A stretch of 64,000 nucleotides of DNA from QAMX01 sp964515055 (GCA_964515055.1 CAZEUG010000005.1:1-64000); one strand, 5' to 3'. Shown: positions 24,786 through 33,304, numbered from the stretch's first letter. The notes: generated by a model not told the origin, from the letters alone. Made by a program: numbers and translations.

Positions 24786-25982
24786 TTACCGGATTTTCCG
24801 GCACTCCAGATAATACCGCTTGTCCGATGCGTGTCCCATGGAAAACGCCTTGCGGGGCAGGGTGCCATCGCGTTCCACCACGTCAAACAGAGCGTGCTTG
24901 TCAAAAACCGGGAGGAGGAAGGAAATGCAGCCGGGCTGTTTGCCGAGCGAACAGGCCGTTTCATCACCGTGAATATAATCGACTTCACCGCCGTGCTTTT
25001 CGAGATACAGGTCAATCTGATGCTGCAGTGCGCCGCAGGCCAACGAATTGCCGCAGGCCGGCAGGGAGAGATCGCCTTCCTCGTCTGCACAGATATAATG
25101 CACCGTGAAATCGGTTCCGTTCAAAGAGCGGAGCTCCTGCAGCAGCTGATGCGGATCCACATGGAAAACAGAACGATGAATGGGCTCGAATATCAGCGAA
25201 TCGTCGCGAATGTCGCCCACCTCGGCCAAAGCGTATCTGGCCGGATGGTTGGCCGCAGCTTCAGCACCGATGTCGGCCTTGATGGCTTCATAGCAGGCTT
25301 TTGCTGCTGCCAGAGAATGATTGCCGTCACCGACTGCGATGCGAATGGAGCCGGAAAGTGATTCAAAAGCTGCGCAGACGCGGTCGGCATCCTCGCCGGA
25401 AAGCAGATAGCCCGTAATGTGACCGCCGCCCTGCATCAGATCAAAGTCGTAGACCACCGGGCAATTGTCCGTGTCAATCTGGGAAAATACCTTTTCTGCG
25501 GTGTCATGAATCAGCAGCATGATGTGCGGCAACTCAAGCGATGCGTTTTCACGGATATGGACGCGGGGCGGTATGCGGCTCAAAACGGTTTTTTCTGTGG
25601 CACGGATGGGGGAAACTGAACCAGCGTTATAATCGTATGCTTCGAGGTCAACCGCGCCGACCAGTCCGTGACGGACGCGGCCGGACGGCAGTCGACGTTC
25701 CGTATAGATCAGCGAATGCGGGAATACGCGGAAGAGATCCGACTGCTGATACGCCAGCATGGTTTCATTGATTTTGGCAATGCGTTCTTCCACGCGATCA
25801 TTCAGGTAGATTTCCGGCAGCGTAATGTGGTAGGTGCTGGGACAATCAGCCGTCTGCTCCTCAACGCTGTTCCAGTAATCCGGCTCGGATGTGAACTGGT
25901 CACAGGCCACAACGCTCCATGCGGGAAGCAATTCCTCTTTCGGAATCAAAATTTCCGCGGGAGAAAAAATAGGTGAATTCAT
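24786..25982 (-). CDS. DUF1015 family protein
   Basis: 398 aa soluble protein of the widespread but uncharacterised DUF1015 family (often annotated as SpoOJ-interacting or HTH-like without proof). Family blocks: AEILIPKEELLPAWSVVACD near the start, TSEPDYWNSVEE, a mid-protein GDGNHSLAAAK that looks like a nucleotide or metal site, and YIHGDETACSLGKQPG towards the C-terminus. RBS AAAAGGAG 7-9 nt before ATG, directly after a perfect small hairpin. Function unknown; in anaerobes it is often next to D-3-phosphoglycerate dehydrogenase and serine genes, which are absent here. Confidence 0.88.
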   Translation of the reverse strand: MNSPIFSPAEILIPKEELLPAWSVVACDQFTSEPDYWNSVEEQTADCPSTYHITLPEIYLNDRVEERIAKINETMLAYQQSDLFRVFPHSLIYTERRLPSGRVRHGLVGAVDLEAYDYNAGSVSPIRATEKTVLSRIPPRVHIRENASLELPHIMLLIHDTAEKVFSQIDTDNCPVVYDFDLMQGGGHITGYLLSGEDADRVCAAFESLSGSIRIAVGDGNHSLAAAKACYEAIKADIGAEAAANHPARYALAEVGDIRDDSLIFEPIHRSVFHVDPHQLLQELRSLNGTDFTVHYICADEEGDLSLPACGNSLACGALQHQIDLYLEKHGGEVDYIHGDETACSLGKQPGCISFLLPVFDKHALFDVVERDGTLPRKAFSMGHASDKRYYLECRKIR

Positions 25983-25998
25983 AAAAAACTCCTTTTCC

Positions 25999-26018
25999 CC
26001 GTCGAAACGCTTCGACGG
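25999..26018. repeat. Perfect hairpin just upstream of DUF1015 RBS
   Basis: CCGTCGAA and TTCGACGG, 8-bp perfect arms with a 4-nt loop, in the 67-bp gap between the two minus genes. On the minus strand it abuts the AAAAGGAG ribosome-binding site of the DUF1015 gene and has no U-tract, so a processing or translation-control element is more likely than a terminator. Confidence 0.5.
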
Positions 26019-26049
26019 AAAGAATCATTAGAAACCGGCTGGGATTTCT

Positions 26050-26574
26050 TTATTCTGAAACAGATGGAGTCTGTTCAGGTACAAATTGTTTGGGGAACGC
26101 TTCCGCGAGCTTTTGAATCAGCTTATCGCTGGGTTCGATGAACAGCTTGTATTTTTCGTGGGCGCTGACAATGCACCAGATGCACCAGGCGTTGCTCTTT
26201 CCGCGCAGGGAGGAACAGGCGTTGACAGCAATAAAATCGCCGGACGGGACTTTGCCGCCTGTCTGATTGGCTTTGGCAATGCAGCGAATCATATCGTTCG
26301 TCAGCACAGCAATGCTTTTCTGGCGGACGCCTTCGCCGCGTGTTACAGAAAAAGTGGTGGTGTCCAGCGAATATGTGTGAACCGTCATGGTGTATCGATA
26401 GAGCAGATACAGCATCCCGCCGACAAACAGGATGATAAACAGCTCGATAAAGACACGGTATTGTTCCAGAGGAATGCTTCTTGCGAGCAAAACCGTGACA
26501 AGAATGATGCCAAGGCAGAGCAGAAAGGCATGGCCAGACTTGATTTTTGATGTACATTTTTCAGTGTATTGCAT
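26050..26574 (-). CDS. Small membrane protein, unknown function
   Basis: 174 aa. Two hydrophobic segments close to the N-terminus (about residues 15-34, FLLCLGIILVTVLLARSIP, and 42-62) followed by a soluble domain starting TMTVHTYSLDTTTFSVTRG, a pattern resembling bacterial PH-like (YdbT-type) membrane proteins; that resemblance is only by eye. RBS GGAGG 9 nt before ATG. Upstream of the DUF1015 gene by 67 bp, probably cotranscribed. Confidence 0.72.
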   Translation of the reverse strand: MQYTEKCTSKIKSGHAFLLCLGIILVTVLLARSIPLEQYRVFIELFIILFVGGMLYLLYRYTMTVHTYSLDTTTFSVTRGEGVRQKSIAVLTNDMIRCIAKANQTGGKVPSGDFIAVNACSSLRGKSNAWCIWCIVSAHEKYKLFIEPSDKLIQKLAEAFPKQFVPEQTPSVSE

Positions 26575-26606
26575 GGAATCGAACCTCCGGCTGACACAGG
26601 GTTAGG

Positions 26607-26635
26607 TGTCATTGTATGTGTTTCCTGCATATGAT
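26607..26635 (+). promoter_or_regulatory. Possible sigma-E/K-type promoter of three-gene unknown operon
   Basis: CATATGAT (26628-26635) matches CATAnnnT; 14 bp upstream stands TGTCATT, which keeps only the ATT of the sigma-E -35. No sigma-A promoter is visible in the 94-bp divergent gap. It would start transcription about 25 bp before the first gene. Confidence 0.35.
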
Positions 26636-26667
26636 AAACAGGAATCCGCAGAAAGGTGGAATGGAAC

Positions 26668-26958
26668 ATGGAACAGGATCTTTCGAAATGGATCGGAAGT
26701 CTGCCGAATCAAAGCGGCACAGAGAAGCTGCAGGAGCATCTGGAGGATCTGAGGCACTTTGCTGATTCTCCGGAAGGAAAAAGGATGGTGCAGGCCATCG
26801 GAAAACGAGGCGGAGCCAGTGTACAGGCAGCAGCAGAGGGGCTGAAACGTGGGGACGCCGATGCGGTGAAAAACCTTGTCACGTTTCTGCAAGGTTCAAA
26901 AGAGGGAAAGGCACTGGTGAAGGAAATCAAGAAGATCACGGAACCATGGGAACGTTGA
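26668..26958 (+). CDS. Small hypothetical protein A of three-gene cluster
   Basis: 96 aa, soluble, helical and charged: MEQDLSKWIGSLPNQSGTEK, then KNLVTFLQGSKEGKALVKEI and the end KKITEPWER. The LQGSKEGKALVKEI and FADSPEGKRMVQAI segments look like two copies of one short helical unit (residues about 32-44 and 75-87: SPEGKRMVQAI against SKEGKALVKEI). No cysteines, no signal peptide. ATG 26668 has AAAGGTGG 8 nt upstream; a GTG four codons earlier is less likely. Overlaps the next gene. No family recognised. Confidence 0.7.
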   Translation: MEQDLSKWIGSLPNQSGTEKLQEHLEDLRHFADSPEGKRMVQAIGKRGGASVQAAAEGLKRGDADAVKNLVTFLQGSKEGKALVKEIKKITEPWER

Positions 26959-27368
26959 CCATGGAGCATACGGGTGATGCGCTGACGCGCATTTTGAATT
27001 CGCCGGAGAGTCTGCAGAAAATTGCTGAAATCGCAAAAGCGCTGCAAGCAGAAGGTGCTGCTGAACAGAGTCTGGCGACAGATGACGTGGAACAGCCGCC
27101 GATGACTCAAACGGATACCGGGTCAAACGGAGAACTGACATCACTGTTGGACAGATTGCAAGGAAATCCGACAACGATGAAACTGATCACAGCACTCATG
27201 AACAGCTATGGACAGAGCGACCGACAAACCCGACTGTTAGAGGCGCTGCGCCCGTTTGCACACGGAAAGAACGCCGGGACAATCAATCAGGCCATCCGAG
27301 CAGTCCGGATAGCCAAAACTGCAAGAGCCATTCTTGCAAATTGGGGAGAAGGTGATCATCTTGTTTGA
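26946..27368 (+). CDS. Small hypothetical protein B of three-gene cluster
   Basis: 140 aa, mostly helical and soluble. LTRILNSPESLQKIAEIAKA near the start and LLDRLQGNPTTMKLITALMN in the middle again look like related helical units (NSPESLQKI, QGNPTTMKL), so the protein shares the theme of protein A. An acidic linker (LATDDVEQPPMTQTDTG) joins them; the C-terminus is basic (AIRAVRIAKTARAILANWG). ATG 26946 overlaps gene A by 13 bp; ATG 26961 is an alternative. Unknown function. Confidence 0.68.
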   Translation: MGTLTMEHTGDALTRILNSPESLQKIAEIAKALQAEGAAEQSLATDDVEQPPMTQTDTGSNGELTSLLDRLQGNPTTMKLITALMNSYGQSDRQTRLLEALRPFAHGKNAGTINQAIRAVRIAKTARAILANWGEGDHLV

Positions 27369-27696
27369 AGAGCGGGAGACGGCTGAACCCGGAGAATGGG
27401 TGCCTTATCAAAAAACAACGTGGAGCCGACTGGATTCCAACCAGGGTGAGGACAGTGCAAACGAACATCCGGAACCACCGCCGGAGCGTGATGAACGAAT
27501 CCGAGCACAGGAACGGAACGTCGGCCGACAAATTTCCAGGCTGACCGGAAGCATTCGCAAGCTGATCACCCGCAATGAAGACCTCATTGTGCTGGCGGTT
27601 GTGCTGCTGCTGTTGAGTGACTGCGAGGATGATCTGGAATTCCTGATTGCCGCTGCCGTTCTGCTCTATCCGAAAATCGCGGAATTGCTTCACTGA
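27361..27696 (+). CDS. Small hypothetical membrane-associated protein C of three-gene cluster
   Basis: About 111 aa. Acidic, proline-rich N-terminal half (EHPEPPPERDERIRAQ), basic GRQISRLTGSIRKLITRN, then two hydrophobic stretches LIVLAVVLLLLSD and FLIAAAVLLYPKI separated by acidic CEDDLE, likely a membrane hairpin. Start uncertain: TTG 27361 has GAGAAGGTG at suitable distance; GTG 27352 would add three codons. Overlaps gene B by 8 bp and its stop overlaps the convergent gene at 27690. Such hairpins with DCEDD-type turns recur in uncharacterised clostridial sporulation-linked proteins (inference). Confidence 0.65.
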   Translation: MFEERETAEPGEWVPYQKTTWSRLDSNQGEDSANEHPEPPPERDERIRAQERNVGRQISRLTGSIRKLITRNEDLIVLAVVLLLLSDCEDDLEFLIAAAVLLYPKIAELLH

Positions 27697-28445
27697 GCGG
27701 ATGCGCCGTTCGGCAGGAGAAATTCATGGGAGTCCAATTCGTCAAACGACTGGGAAGTGACCACAGTCGATAAGACCAGCGTACCGGCATCGTCATACGA
27801 TTCGCAGCGAATCACCAGACCGCTGTCAATGGATACATAGCAGTGCTCTGTGAGGCCATATGGTGCGGTATAAACGAGATAAATCGTCCAGAGCTGATTC
27901 AACTCCCGAAAGGCCGTCTGTTGAATTTGTCGGGCGTTCAAATTTGTCAATGTCTCCACCGACGGCATTTTTGCTGTCTGGAATGCGGTGATGGCGCCGG
28001 TGTCAAAGGAGCGATATTGCTTCTGGCCGGTCAGCCAGCCATACGTCCTGTCATCGGTTACCAGATACTCGGTGGACTGCACACGATCCTGCATGGAAAT
28101 GCGGAACATCCCGTTTTGGCTGCGAAGAGTGACCTGCGTGTCGAACTGCTTCCCGGCGGTATAAACGGACGTGGTATAGGACAGGGTATAAGTCTCCGGC
28201 AGCCGGAGCGAACCCAGAATGACGCCAACGGTTTCCGGAGTCAGCTGAAATTGCAGGTAGTTTTCCGGGTCATTCAATAACGCAGGCGTCAGCTGTATGT
28301 CCGCATTCGTATAAGACGGACTCGGCACGACGATGGACGGCCGTTCGCCGGAAGGAAGCGATGACAGCCAGAACACAGAAACCAGAGCCACAATGACAAA
28401 AATCGTGATGGCGGCAGCCAGTAAGGTTGTTTTTTTCTGTTGCAA
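27690..28445 (-). CDS. Exported or membrane-anchored protein, unknown function
   Basis: 251 aa. Start TTG at 28445 chosen because AAGGAGGG sits 6 nt upstream; it gives a short basic end (QQKKT), one membrane helix (LLAAAITIFVIVALVSVFWL) and an extracytoplasmic domain of about 215 residues rich in Thr, Gln and Tyr (LPETYTLSYTTSVYTAGKQF). The fold of the latter is reminiscent of LolA/DUF-type outer-surface beta proteins but I cannot assign it. Last gene of the aminotransferase-trpS-wecA-wecB unit, 22 bp after wecB. Its stop overlaps that of the convergent gene C by 7 bp. Confidence 0.8.
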   Translation of the reverse strand: MQQKKTTLLAAAITIFVIVALVSVFWLSSLPSGERPSIVVPSPSYTNADIQLTPALLNDPENYLQFQLTPETVGVILGSLRLPETYTLSYTTSVYTAGKQFDTQVTLRSQNGMFRISMQDRVQSTEYLVTDDRTYGWLTGQKQYRSFDTGAITAFQTAKMPSVETLTNLNARQIQQTAFRELNQLWTIYLVYTAPYGLTEHCYVSIDSGLVIRCESYDDAGTLVLSTVVTSQSFDELDSHEFLLPNGASAQ

Positions 28446-28467
28446 TCGAATCCCTCCTTTGCTGGCG

Positions 28468-29637
28468 TCAGATCGGACAAAACCGCTCCGGCGCAGGTTC
28501 ACCGTAAAAATGGTGCAGAATTGCAGCAACAATGCGTTCGGATGCGTGCCCATCCCCGTAGGGATTGACTGCGTGCGACATGGTTGCATAGAGCGCAGAG
28601 TCTGTCAAAAGCCGCGAGACAGCCGATACAATCTGCTCCTTCTCCGTTCCGATCAGAGAAACCGTTCCGGCAGTGACAGCTTCGGGGCGTTCCGTCTCCG
28701 AACGGAGCACAAGCACGGGCTTGCCGAGGGACGGCGCTTCCTCCTGCAAACCGCCGGAATCGGTCAAAACCAGATCACTCTTTTGAATCAGGTTGATGCT
28801 GTCGTCTACCAGCAGCGGTTCACACAAATAAACCCGCTCGGTCTGCCCCAAAATCGAAGTGGCCGTCTGGCGTACCGTCGGACTGGGGTGCATCGGATAC
28901 ACAACGATCAGATCCGGGAAACGGTCAACCAGCTCCTGAATGGCGTACATGATGTTCTCCAACGGCTTGCCGTAGTTTTCACGGCGATGTGCCGTCAAAA
29001 ACAGCAGGCGCTTCTGCCGGAGAGCGGGGTCATTCAAGAACGGCAGGCGGAAGTTATATGGCGTGCGGGCGAGCATATGCACGGTGTCAATGGCGGTATT
29101 CCCGGTGACGTAAATGGTGCCAGGGGCGCTCTCACGGAGGAGATTGGCCTCACTGGCTGCTGTCGGACAAAAATGCAGGTCAGCAAGGGGTGCAATTAGC
29201 CGCCGATTCATTTCCTCCGGGAAGGGCGAATACTTGTCATACGTTCTCAGACCGGCTTCGACGTGACCGACGGGAATTCGGGCATAATAGGCAGACAGCG
29301 CGCCGATGAAGGCAGAGGACGTATCACCGTGCACCAGAACGAGATCCGGCTGCGAATCCGCAAAAACCTTTTCCAGACCTTCCAGTGCGCGCACAGAAAT
29401 CGACGTCAGCGTCTGACTCTGACGCATGATATTCAAATCGTAATCCGGGTGAATATCAAAGAGCGAAAGCACCGGGTCCAGAAGATCACGGTGCTGAGCA
29501 GTTACGGTCACGATGCTTTCAATTTGGGGATTTTGCCGAAGACACAACACAAGAGGCGCCATCTTAGTGGCTTCCGGTCGCGTCCCAAAAACACTCATGA
29601 CCCGAAGCCGGTCGTGTGGTTGCTTCACTGTATTCAC
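28468..29637 (-). CDS. wecB: UDP-N-acetylglucosamine 2-epimerase (non-hydrolysing)
   Basis: Interconverts UDP-GlcNAc and UDP-ManNAc for teichoic-acid or surface-glycan linkage units. 389 aa. VMSVFGTRPEATKMAPLV starts the first Rossmann half; further motifs VLVHGDTSSAF, GHVEAGLRT, TAHRRENYGKP and the UDP-binding DSGGLQEEAPSLGKP, RSETERPEAV. GTG at 29637 selected since GAGGAG lies 6 nt upstream; the in-frame TTG at 29643 touches the RBS. 10 bp downstream of wecA. Confidence 0.95.
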   Translation of the reverse strand: MNTVKQPHDRLRVMSVFGTRPEATKMAPLVLCLRQNPQIESIVTVTAQHRDLLDPVLSLFDIHPDYDLNIMRQSQTLTSISVRALEGLEKVFADSQPDLVLVHGDTSSAFIGALSAYYARIPVGHVEAGLRTYDKYSPFPEEMNRRLIAPLADLHFCPTAASEANLLRESAPGTIYVTGNTAIDTVHMLARTPYNFRLPFLNDPALRQKRLLFLTAHRRENYGKPLENIMYAIQELVDRFPDLIVVYPMHPSPTVRQTATSILGQTERVYLCEPLLVDDSINLIQKSDLVLTDSGGLQEEAPSLGKPVLVLRSETERPEAVTAGTVSLIGTEKEQIVSAVSRLLTDSALYATMSHAVNPYGDGHASERIVAAILHHFYGEPAPERFCPI

Positions 29638-29647
29638 GTGCAACTCC

Positions 29648-30757
29648 TCATTCTTCTCTGGTTTCCTGGGCCTGCCCCTGATTCTTGGATTCGTGCAGTG
29701 CCTTCAGATGGCGTTCATGTGCCAGATACAGGCGAATTGCTGCCGCGGCAGAAATGAGAATCACAATCCCCATCAAAATCAATTTGATGGTGTTGCTGTT
29801 TGTCAGGAGAATGGCGGAAAGGCCAAGCACAGCACTGGCGGCATACAAAACGGCAACCGCCTGTTTCTGAGACATCCCCATGTCGATCAGCTTGTGGTGG
29901 ATATGCCCGCGGTCAGCTTCCCAGGGCTTTTTTCCGTGAATCAGCCGACGAATGATGGCAATCAGGGTATCAAAAATCGGCAGACCAAGCACCAGGAAGG
30001 GGAGGCCGAAGTTCAAAAATGTGAACCATTTGAAATTGCCGGAAATCGAAACCGTCCCCAGAATAAAACCGAGAAACAGCGCGCCGGAATCCCCCATGAA
30101 GATTTTAGCCGGATTGAAATTGTAGGGCAAAAAGCCCAGACAGGCACCGGCGAGTGCAGCAATGATCAAAGCAGTTGCGGCATCACCTAGCTGTACAACG
30201 ATCAGGAAGATCGAAAAGGACGCAATGGTCGAAACGCCGCAGGCCAGCCCATCCAGGCCGTCAATCAGATTGACGGCATTGGAGAGACCGACAATCCAGA
30301 GAATGGTCACAGGGATGGAAAGCGAGGACAAAAGAATCTGGCCGCCTTCGGCAAAATGGAAAAAGTCCGAGATGAAGTCAATGCGCAGACCACAGGCTAC
30401 CGGAATCACGGCGGCGACAATCTGCCCCAGAAATTTCAGCTTGGCATCCAGCACGAAACGGTCATCGATTGCGCCCAGCAGAACAATCAACGAGGCACCC
30501 AGAAGAATCCCTATCAACTGCCTGGAAAGGTGACAGTTGATCAGGACGGCAATCAGAAATGCCAGATAGATGGCCAGCCCGCCCCAAAGGGGGATGGGCT
30601 TTTTGTGCATTCTTCGCGCATCTTTAGGGACATCAATGGCACCTGCACGGCAGGCAAGCTTCTTTACAAGCGGCGTGGCAATCAGAGCGATTCCGACAGC
30701 ACAAAGGAATGCGAATAAGCAACGGAGCAGCGTGTCGCTGCTGAGTTTGGAAAACAT
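29648..30757 (-). CDS. wecA: Undecaprenyl-phosphate GlcNAc-1-phosphate transferase (WecA/TagO)
   Basis: Membrane enzyme that attaches GlcNAc-1-P to undecaprenyl phosphate, first step of wall teichoic acid or similar polymers. 369 aa with about 11 membrane helices. Motifs: AIDVPKDARRMHKKPIPLWG, LIVLLGAIDDR (Asp-Asp), NLIDGLDGLACG, FMGDSGALFLG and a cytoplasmic loop HGKKPWEADRGHIHHKLID with the HIHH motif of this group. RBS AGGAGG 8 nt before ATG. Charged C-terminal tail. Paired with wecB, which supplies UDP-ManNAc. Confidence 0.95.
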   Translation of the reverse strand: MFSKLSSDTLLRCLFAFLCAVGIALIATPLVKKLACRAGAIDVPKDARRMHKKPIPLWGGLAIYLAFLIAVLINCHLSRQLIGILLGASLIVLLGAIDDRFVLDAKLKFLGQIVAAVIPVACGLRIDFISDFFHFAEGGQILLSSLSIPVTILWIVGLSNAVNLIDGLDGLACGVSTIASFSIFLIVVQLGDAATALIIAALAGACLGFLPYNFNPAKIFMGDSGALFLGFILGTVSISGNFKWFTFLNFGLPFLVLGLPIFDTLIAIIRRLIHGKKPWEADRGHIHHKLIDMGMSQKQAVAVLYAASAVLGLSAILLTNSNTIKLILMGIVILISAAAAIRLYLAHERHLKALHESKNQGQAQETREE

Positions 30758-30786
30758 GAACAGGATCCTCCTTCGAACTGCACGGT

Positions 30787-31806
30787 TCAGTTCGCAAAAC
30801 GCGGTTTCCGGACAAAGCCGACTTTCTTATACACCTTTTCCAGCATCCGTTCAGCAGAACGTGATGCTTTGGCAGCACCGGCGGAATAGATGGATTCCAG
30901 ATAAGCTTTATCCTTCAAAAGTGCATTGGCCTGTTCACGAATGGGGCGGAGCTTGTCGCAGGTCAATTCGCCGACGGCAGATTTGAATTCACCATAGCCC
31001 AGACCGTCAAATTCGAGAGCAATTTCGTCAAAGCTCTTTCCGCTCAGAGATGCGTAAATCGACATCAGGTTGGAAATGCCCTTTTTGTTTTCCGGGTCAT
31101 AGCGAACGCACATATCGCTGTCGGTGACTGCGCGGCGGAATTTGCGCATAATGACGTCATCCGTATCCTTCAGCAGAATGCAACCGGAATCATCATCGGA
31201 CTTGGACATTTTCTTGTCGGGCTCCGACAGGCTCATAATCCGCGCCCCGACCTTCGGAAGAACAGGCTCCGGCAGCGTGAAAACATCGCCGTACAGGTTG
31301 TTGAACCGCGTGGCAATGTCACGGCAGATTTCCACGTGCTGCTTCTGATCCTCACCGACAGGGACCACGTCTGTGTGGTACAGGAGGATGTCGGCGGCCA
31401 TCAGCACCGGATAGGTAAACAGCCCGGCGTTGATGTTATCGGCGTGTTTGGCAGATTTATCTTTGAACTGCGTCATACGCGACAGCTCACCGAACATCGT
31501 GTAACAGCTGAGTACCCAGGAGAGCTCCGCATGAGCGGGTACATGGCTCTGAATAAACAACGTGCATTTTTCCGGATCCAGACCGGACGCGATATAATAA
31601 GCCAGCTGCTCCAGAGCATTCCGACGCAGCTCAGCCGGATCGAGCCGAATGGTGATGGAATGCATATCCACAATGCAGAAATAGGATTCATACTGCTCGA
31701 CGAGATCCGTCCAGTTCTTGATGGCGCCCAGATAGGAGCCGAGGGTCAAAGCGCCGGTCGGTTTGATGCCGCTGAACTGAATCAGCCGCTTTTCATTGGT
31801 TTCCAT
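30787..31806 (-). CDS. trpS: Tryptophanyl-tRNA synthetase
   Basis: 339 aa class Ic synthetase. Begins METNEKRLIQFSGIKPTGAL; the HIGH-equivalent reads TLGSYLGAIKNW as in other Firmicute TrpS proteins; KKMSKSDDDSG is the KMSKS loop; DILLYHTDVVPVGEDQKQHV lines the tryptophan pocket. ATG at 31806 has AAAAGGAGC 9 nt upstream; an in-frame upstream extension of 21 codons overlaps the aminotransferase end and is discarded. No T-box was seen before it. Lies 25 bp after the aminotransferase stop. Confidence 0.96.
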   Translation of the reverse strand: METNEKRLIQFSGIKPTGALTLGSYLGAIKNWTDLVEQYESYFCIVDMHSITIRLDPAELRRNALEQLAYYIASGLDPEKCTLFIQSHVPAHAELSWVLSCYTMFGELSRMTQFKDKSAKHADNINAGLFTYPVLMAADILLYHTDVVPVGEDQKQHVEICRDIATRFNNLYGDVFTLPEPVLPKVGARIMSLSEPDKKMSKSDDDSGCILLKDTDDVIMRKFRRAVTDSDMCVRYDPENKKGISNLMSIYASLSGKSFDEIALEFDGLGYGEFKSAVGELTCDKLRPIREQANALLKDKAYLESIYSAGAAKASRSAERMLEKVYKKVGFVRKPRFAN

Positions 31807-31831
31807 GGTTTGTCTTGCTCCTTTTTGCAGT

Positions 31832-33031
31832 TCAGCGATTTGCGGCGAGATATTCCTCGGCCGTTTCACCCAAAATTTTCATACCGGATTCAATCTGTGC
31901 TTCGGTCGGCAACGAGAAGTTCAACCGGAAGGACGGTGAAATCTCTTTTTCGTCCGCACAGAAAGAAGCACCGGGCACCGCAGCGACCAGACGTTTGGAG
32001 GCCATATTGCAGAAGTCCATACTGTCAGAACCCTGCGGGAGCGAGCACCAGACAAACAGACCGCCGTCCGGTCGACCGACATAAACCTCAGAGGGGAAGA
32101 ATCTGGCTGCAGCATCCAGCATGGCATCCCGCTTCTTGACATAAAGCGAACGAATGGATGCAATGTGCGCATCGAGATCATAACGGCGCAGATATTCGGA
32201 AATGACCATCTGGAAGAAGAGGTTCGTATGAACGTCGCTGACCTGCTTGGCAACCGTCAGCTTTGAGATGAACGTACGATCTGCCAGGACATAGCCAACA
32301 CGAATGCCTGGCGCAATGATTTTGGAGAAGGAGCCAACGAAAATGACATGGCCGTCACGATCCAGACTCTTGATCGTCGGCACATCTGCTCCAGAGTAGC
32401 GCAGCTCAAAATAGGGGCTGTCTTCCAGAATCATGAAATGATACTGCTCAGCCAGCTCCAGCAAACGCTGACGTTTGGCCAGGCTCATGGTGACACCGGA
32501 CGGATTCTGGAAGGTCGGAATGACGTACAAAAGACGCACACGCGAATCCTGACGGAGATAAGCCTCCAGAGCCTCCGTATCGATTCCGTCTTCCTGAACA
32601 GGAATGCCGTGGAGATTCAAGCCATAGGAGCGGAACGCATTCAGTGCGCCGACGAAACTGGGGTTTTCGCAGACAACGGTATCTCCGGCGTTGCAGAGAA
32701 TTTTCGCCGTCATTTCAATTCCCTGTTGCCCGCCGGAGACAATGATCAGATCGTCGCGCTCAGAGCCTGTGGCGTACTTGGTCTGTATACGGTTGCGCAT
32801 TTGTTCACGCAGCGGTGCATATCCTTCGGAAATGCCGTATTGCAGTGCCGAGGCGTAGTGGTAGCTGAGCAGCTCTTCGGAAATGTCGCGGATTTCGGCT
32901 GCCGGGAAAGATTCCGCAGCCGGATTGCCCGCTGCAAAAGAAATGACATCCGGATTCTGCGTGACTTTGAGAATTTCACGGATGGCGGATGGTGCCAGGG
33001 AACTGATTCGATCAGCAAATTGATATGTCAT
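31832..33031 (-). CDS. PLP-dependent aminotransferase, MocR/2-aminoadipate transaminase type
   Basis: 399 aa fold-type I aminotransferase. The PLP lysine is in VGSFSKIIAPGIRVGYVL; other family parts are ISFAAGNPAAESFP, GGQQGIEMTAKI, YVIPTFQNPSGVTM, and the C-terminal RLNFSLPTE substrate arginine. These place it near LysN/2-aminoadipate and broad-specificity aromatic or branched-chain transaminases. Lacks a DNA-binding domain. First gene of a five-gene minus unit with a sigma-A promoter at 33157-33185. Confidence 0.9.
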   Translation of the reverse strand: MTYQFADRISSLAPSAIREILKVTQNPDVISFAAGNPAAESFPAAEIRDISEELLSYHYASALQYGISEGYAPLREQMRNRIQTKYATGSERDDLIIVSGGQQGIEMTAKILCNAGDTVVCENPSFVGALNAFRSYGLNLHGIPVQEDGIDTEALEAYLRQDSRVRLLYVIPTFQNPSGVTMSLAKRQRLLELAEQYHFMILEDSPYFELRYSGADVPTIKSLDRDGHVIFVGSFSKIIAPGIRVGYVLADRTFISKLTVAKQVSDVHTNLFFQMVISEYLRRYDLDAHIASIRSLYVKKRDAMLDAAARFFPSEVYVGRPDGGLFVWCSLPQGSDSMDFCNMASKRLVAAVPGASFCADEKEISPSFRLNFSLPTEAQIESGMKILGETAEEYLAANR

Positions 33032-33156
33032 AATAAAAATGAGCCACCTTTCGTCGGATCTGTTCTCAGCACACTGAGATAGGCGTTTGAATCAGAAACG
33101 GGAAACAAAACGTCTATAAACGAACAAACAAAGAGTGCTGAAAATGATCTCTCTAT

Positions 33157-33185
33157 ATTCTATCACAAACGCTCGAAAATCGCAA
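33157..33185 (-). promoter_or_regulatory. Sigma-A promoter of aminotransferase-trpS-wecAB unit
   Basis: Minus strand TTGCGA (33185-33180), 17 bp, TAGAAT (33162-33157). Confidence 0.65.
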
Positions 33186-33275
33186 GGCATTCTCCGGGGA
33201 TTCAAGATAGCGTTCTGACGAAAATCATCGAATTATGCCGCACATCAGAAAGAATCGCATCAGAATGCCATCTAC

Positions 33276-33304
33276 TTGCATTTCAGGAAGAAAAATGATA
33301 TAAT
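33276..33304 (+). promoter_or_regulatory. Sigma-A promoter of smc-ftsY
   Basis: TTGCAT (33276-33281), 17 bp, TATAAT (33299-33304), about 98 bp before the smc start. Confidence 0.8.

Noticed and set aside
26571..26592. Sequence resembling a tRNA T-arm (GGTTCGATTCC) on the minus strand
   Set aside because: No complementary stem or other tRNA arms; it is the RBS and start region of the 174-aa protein.
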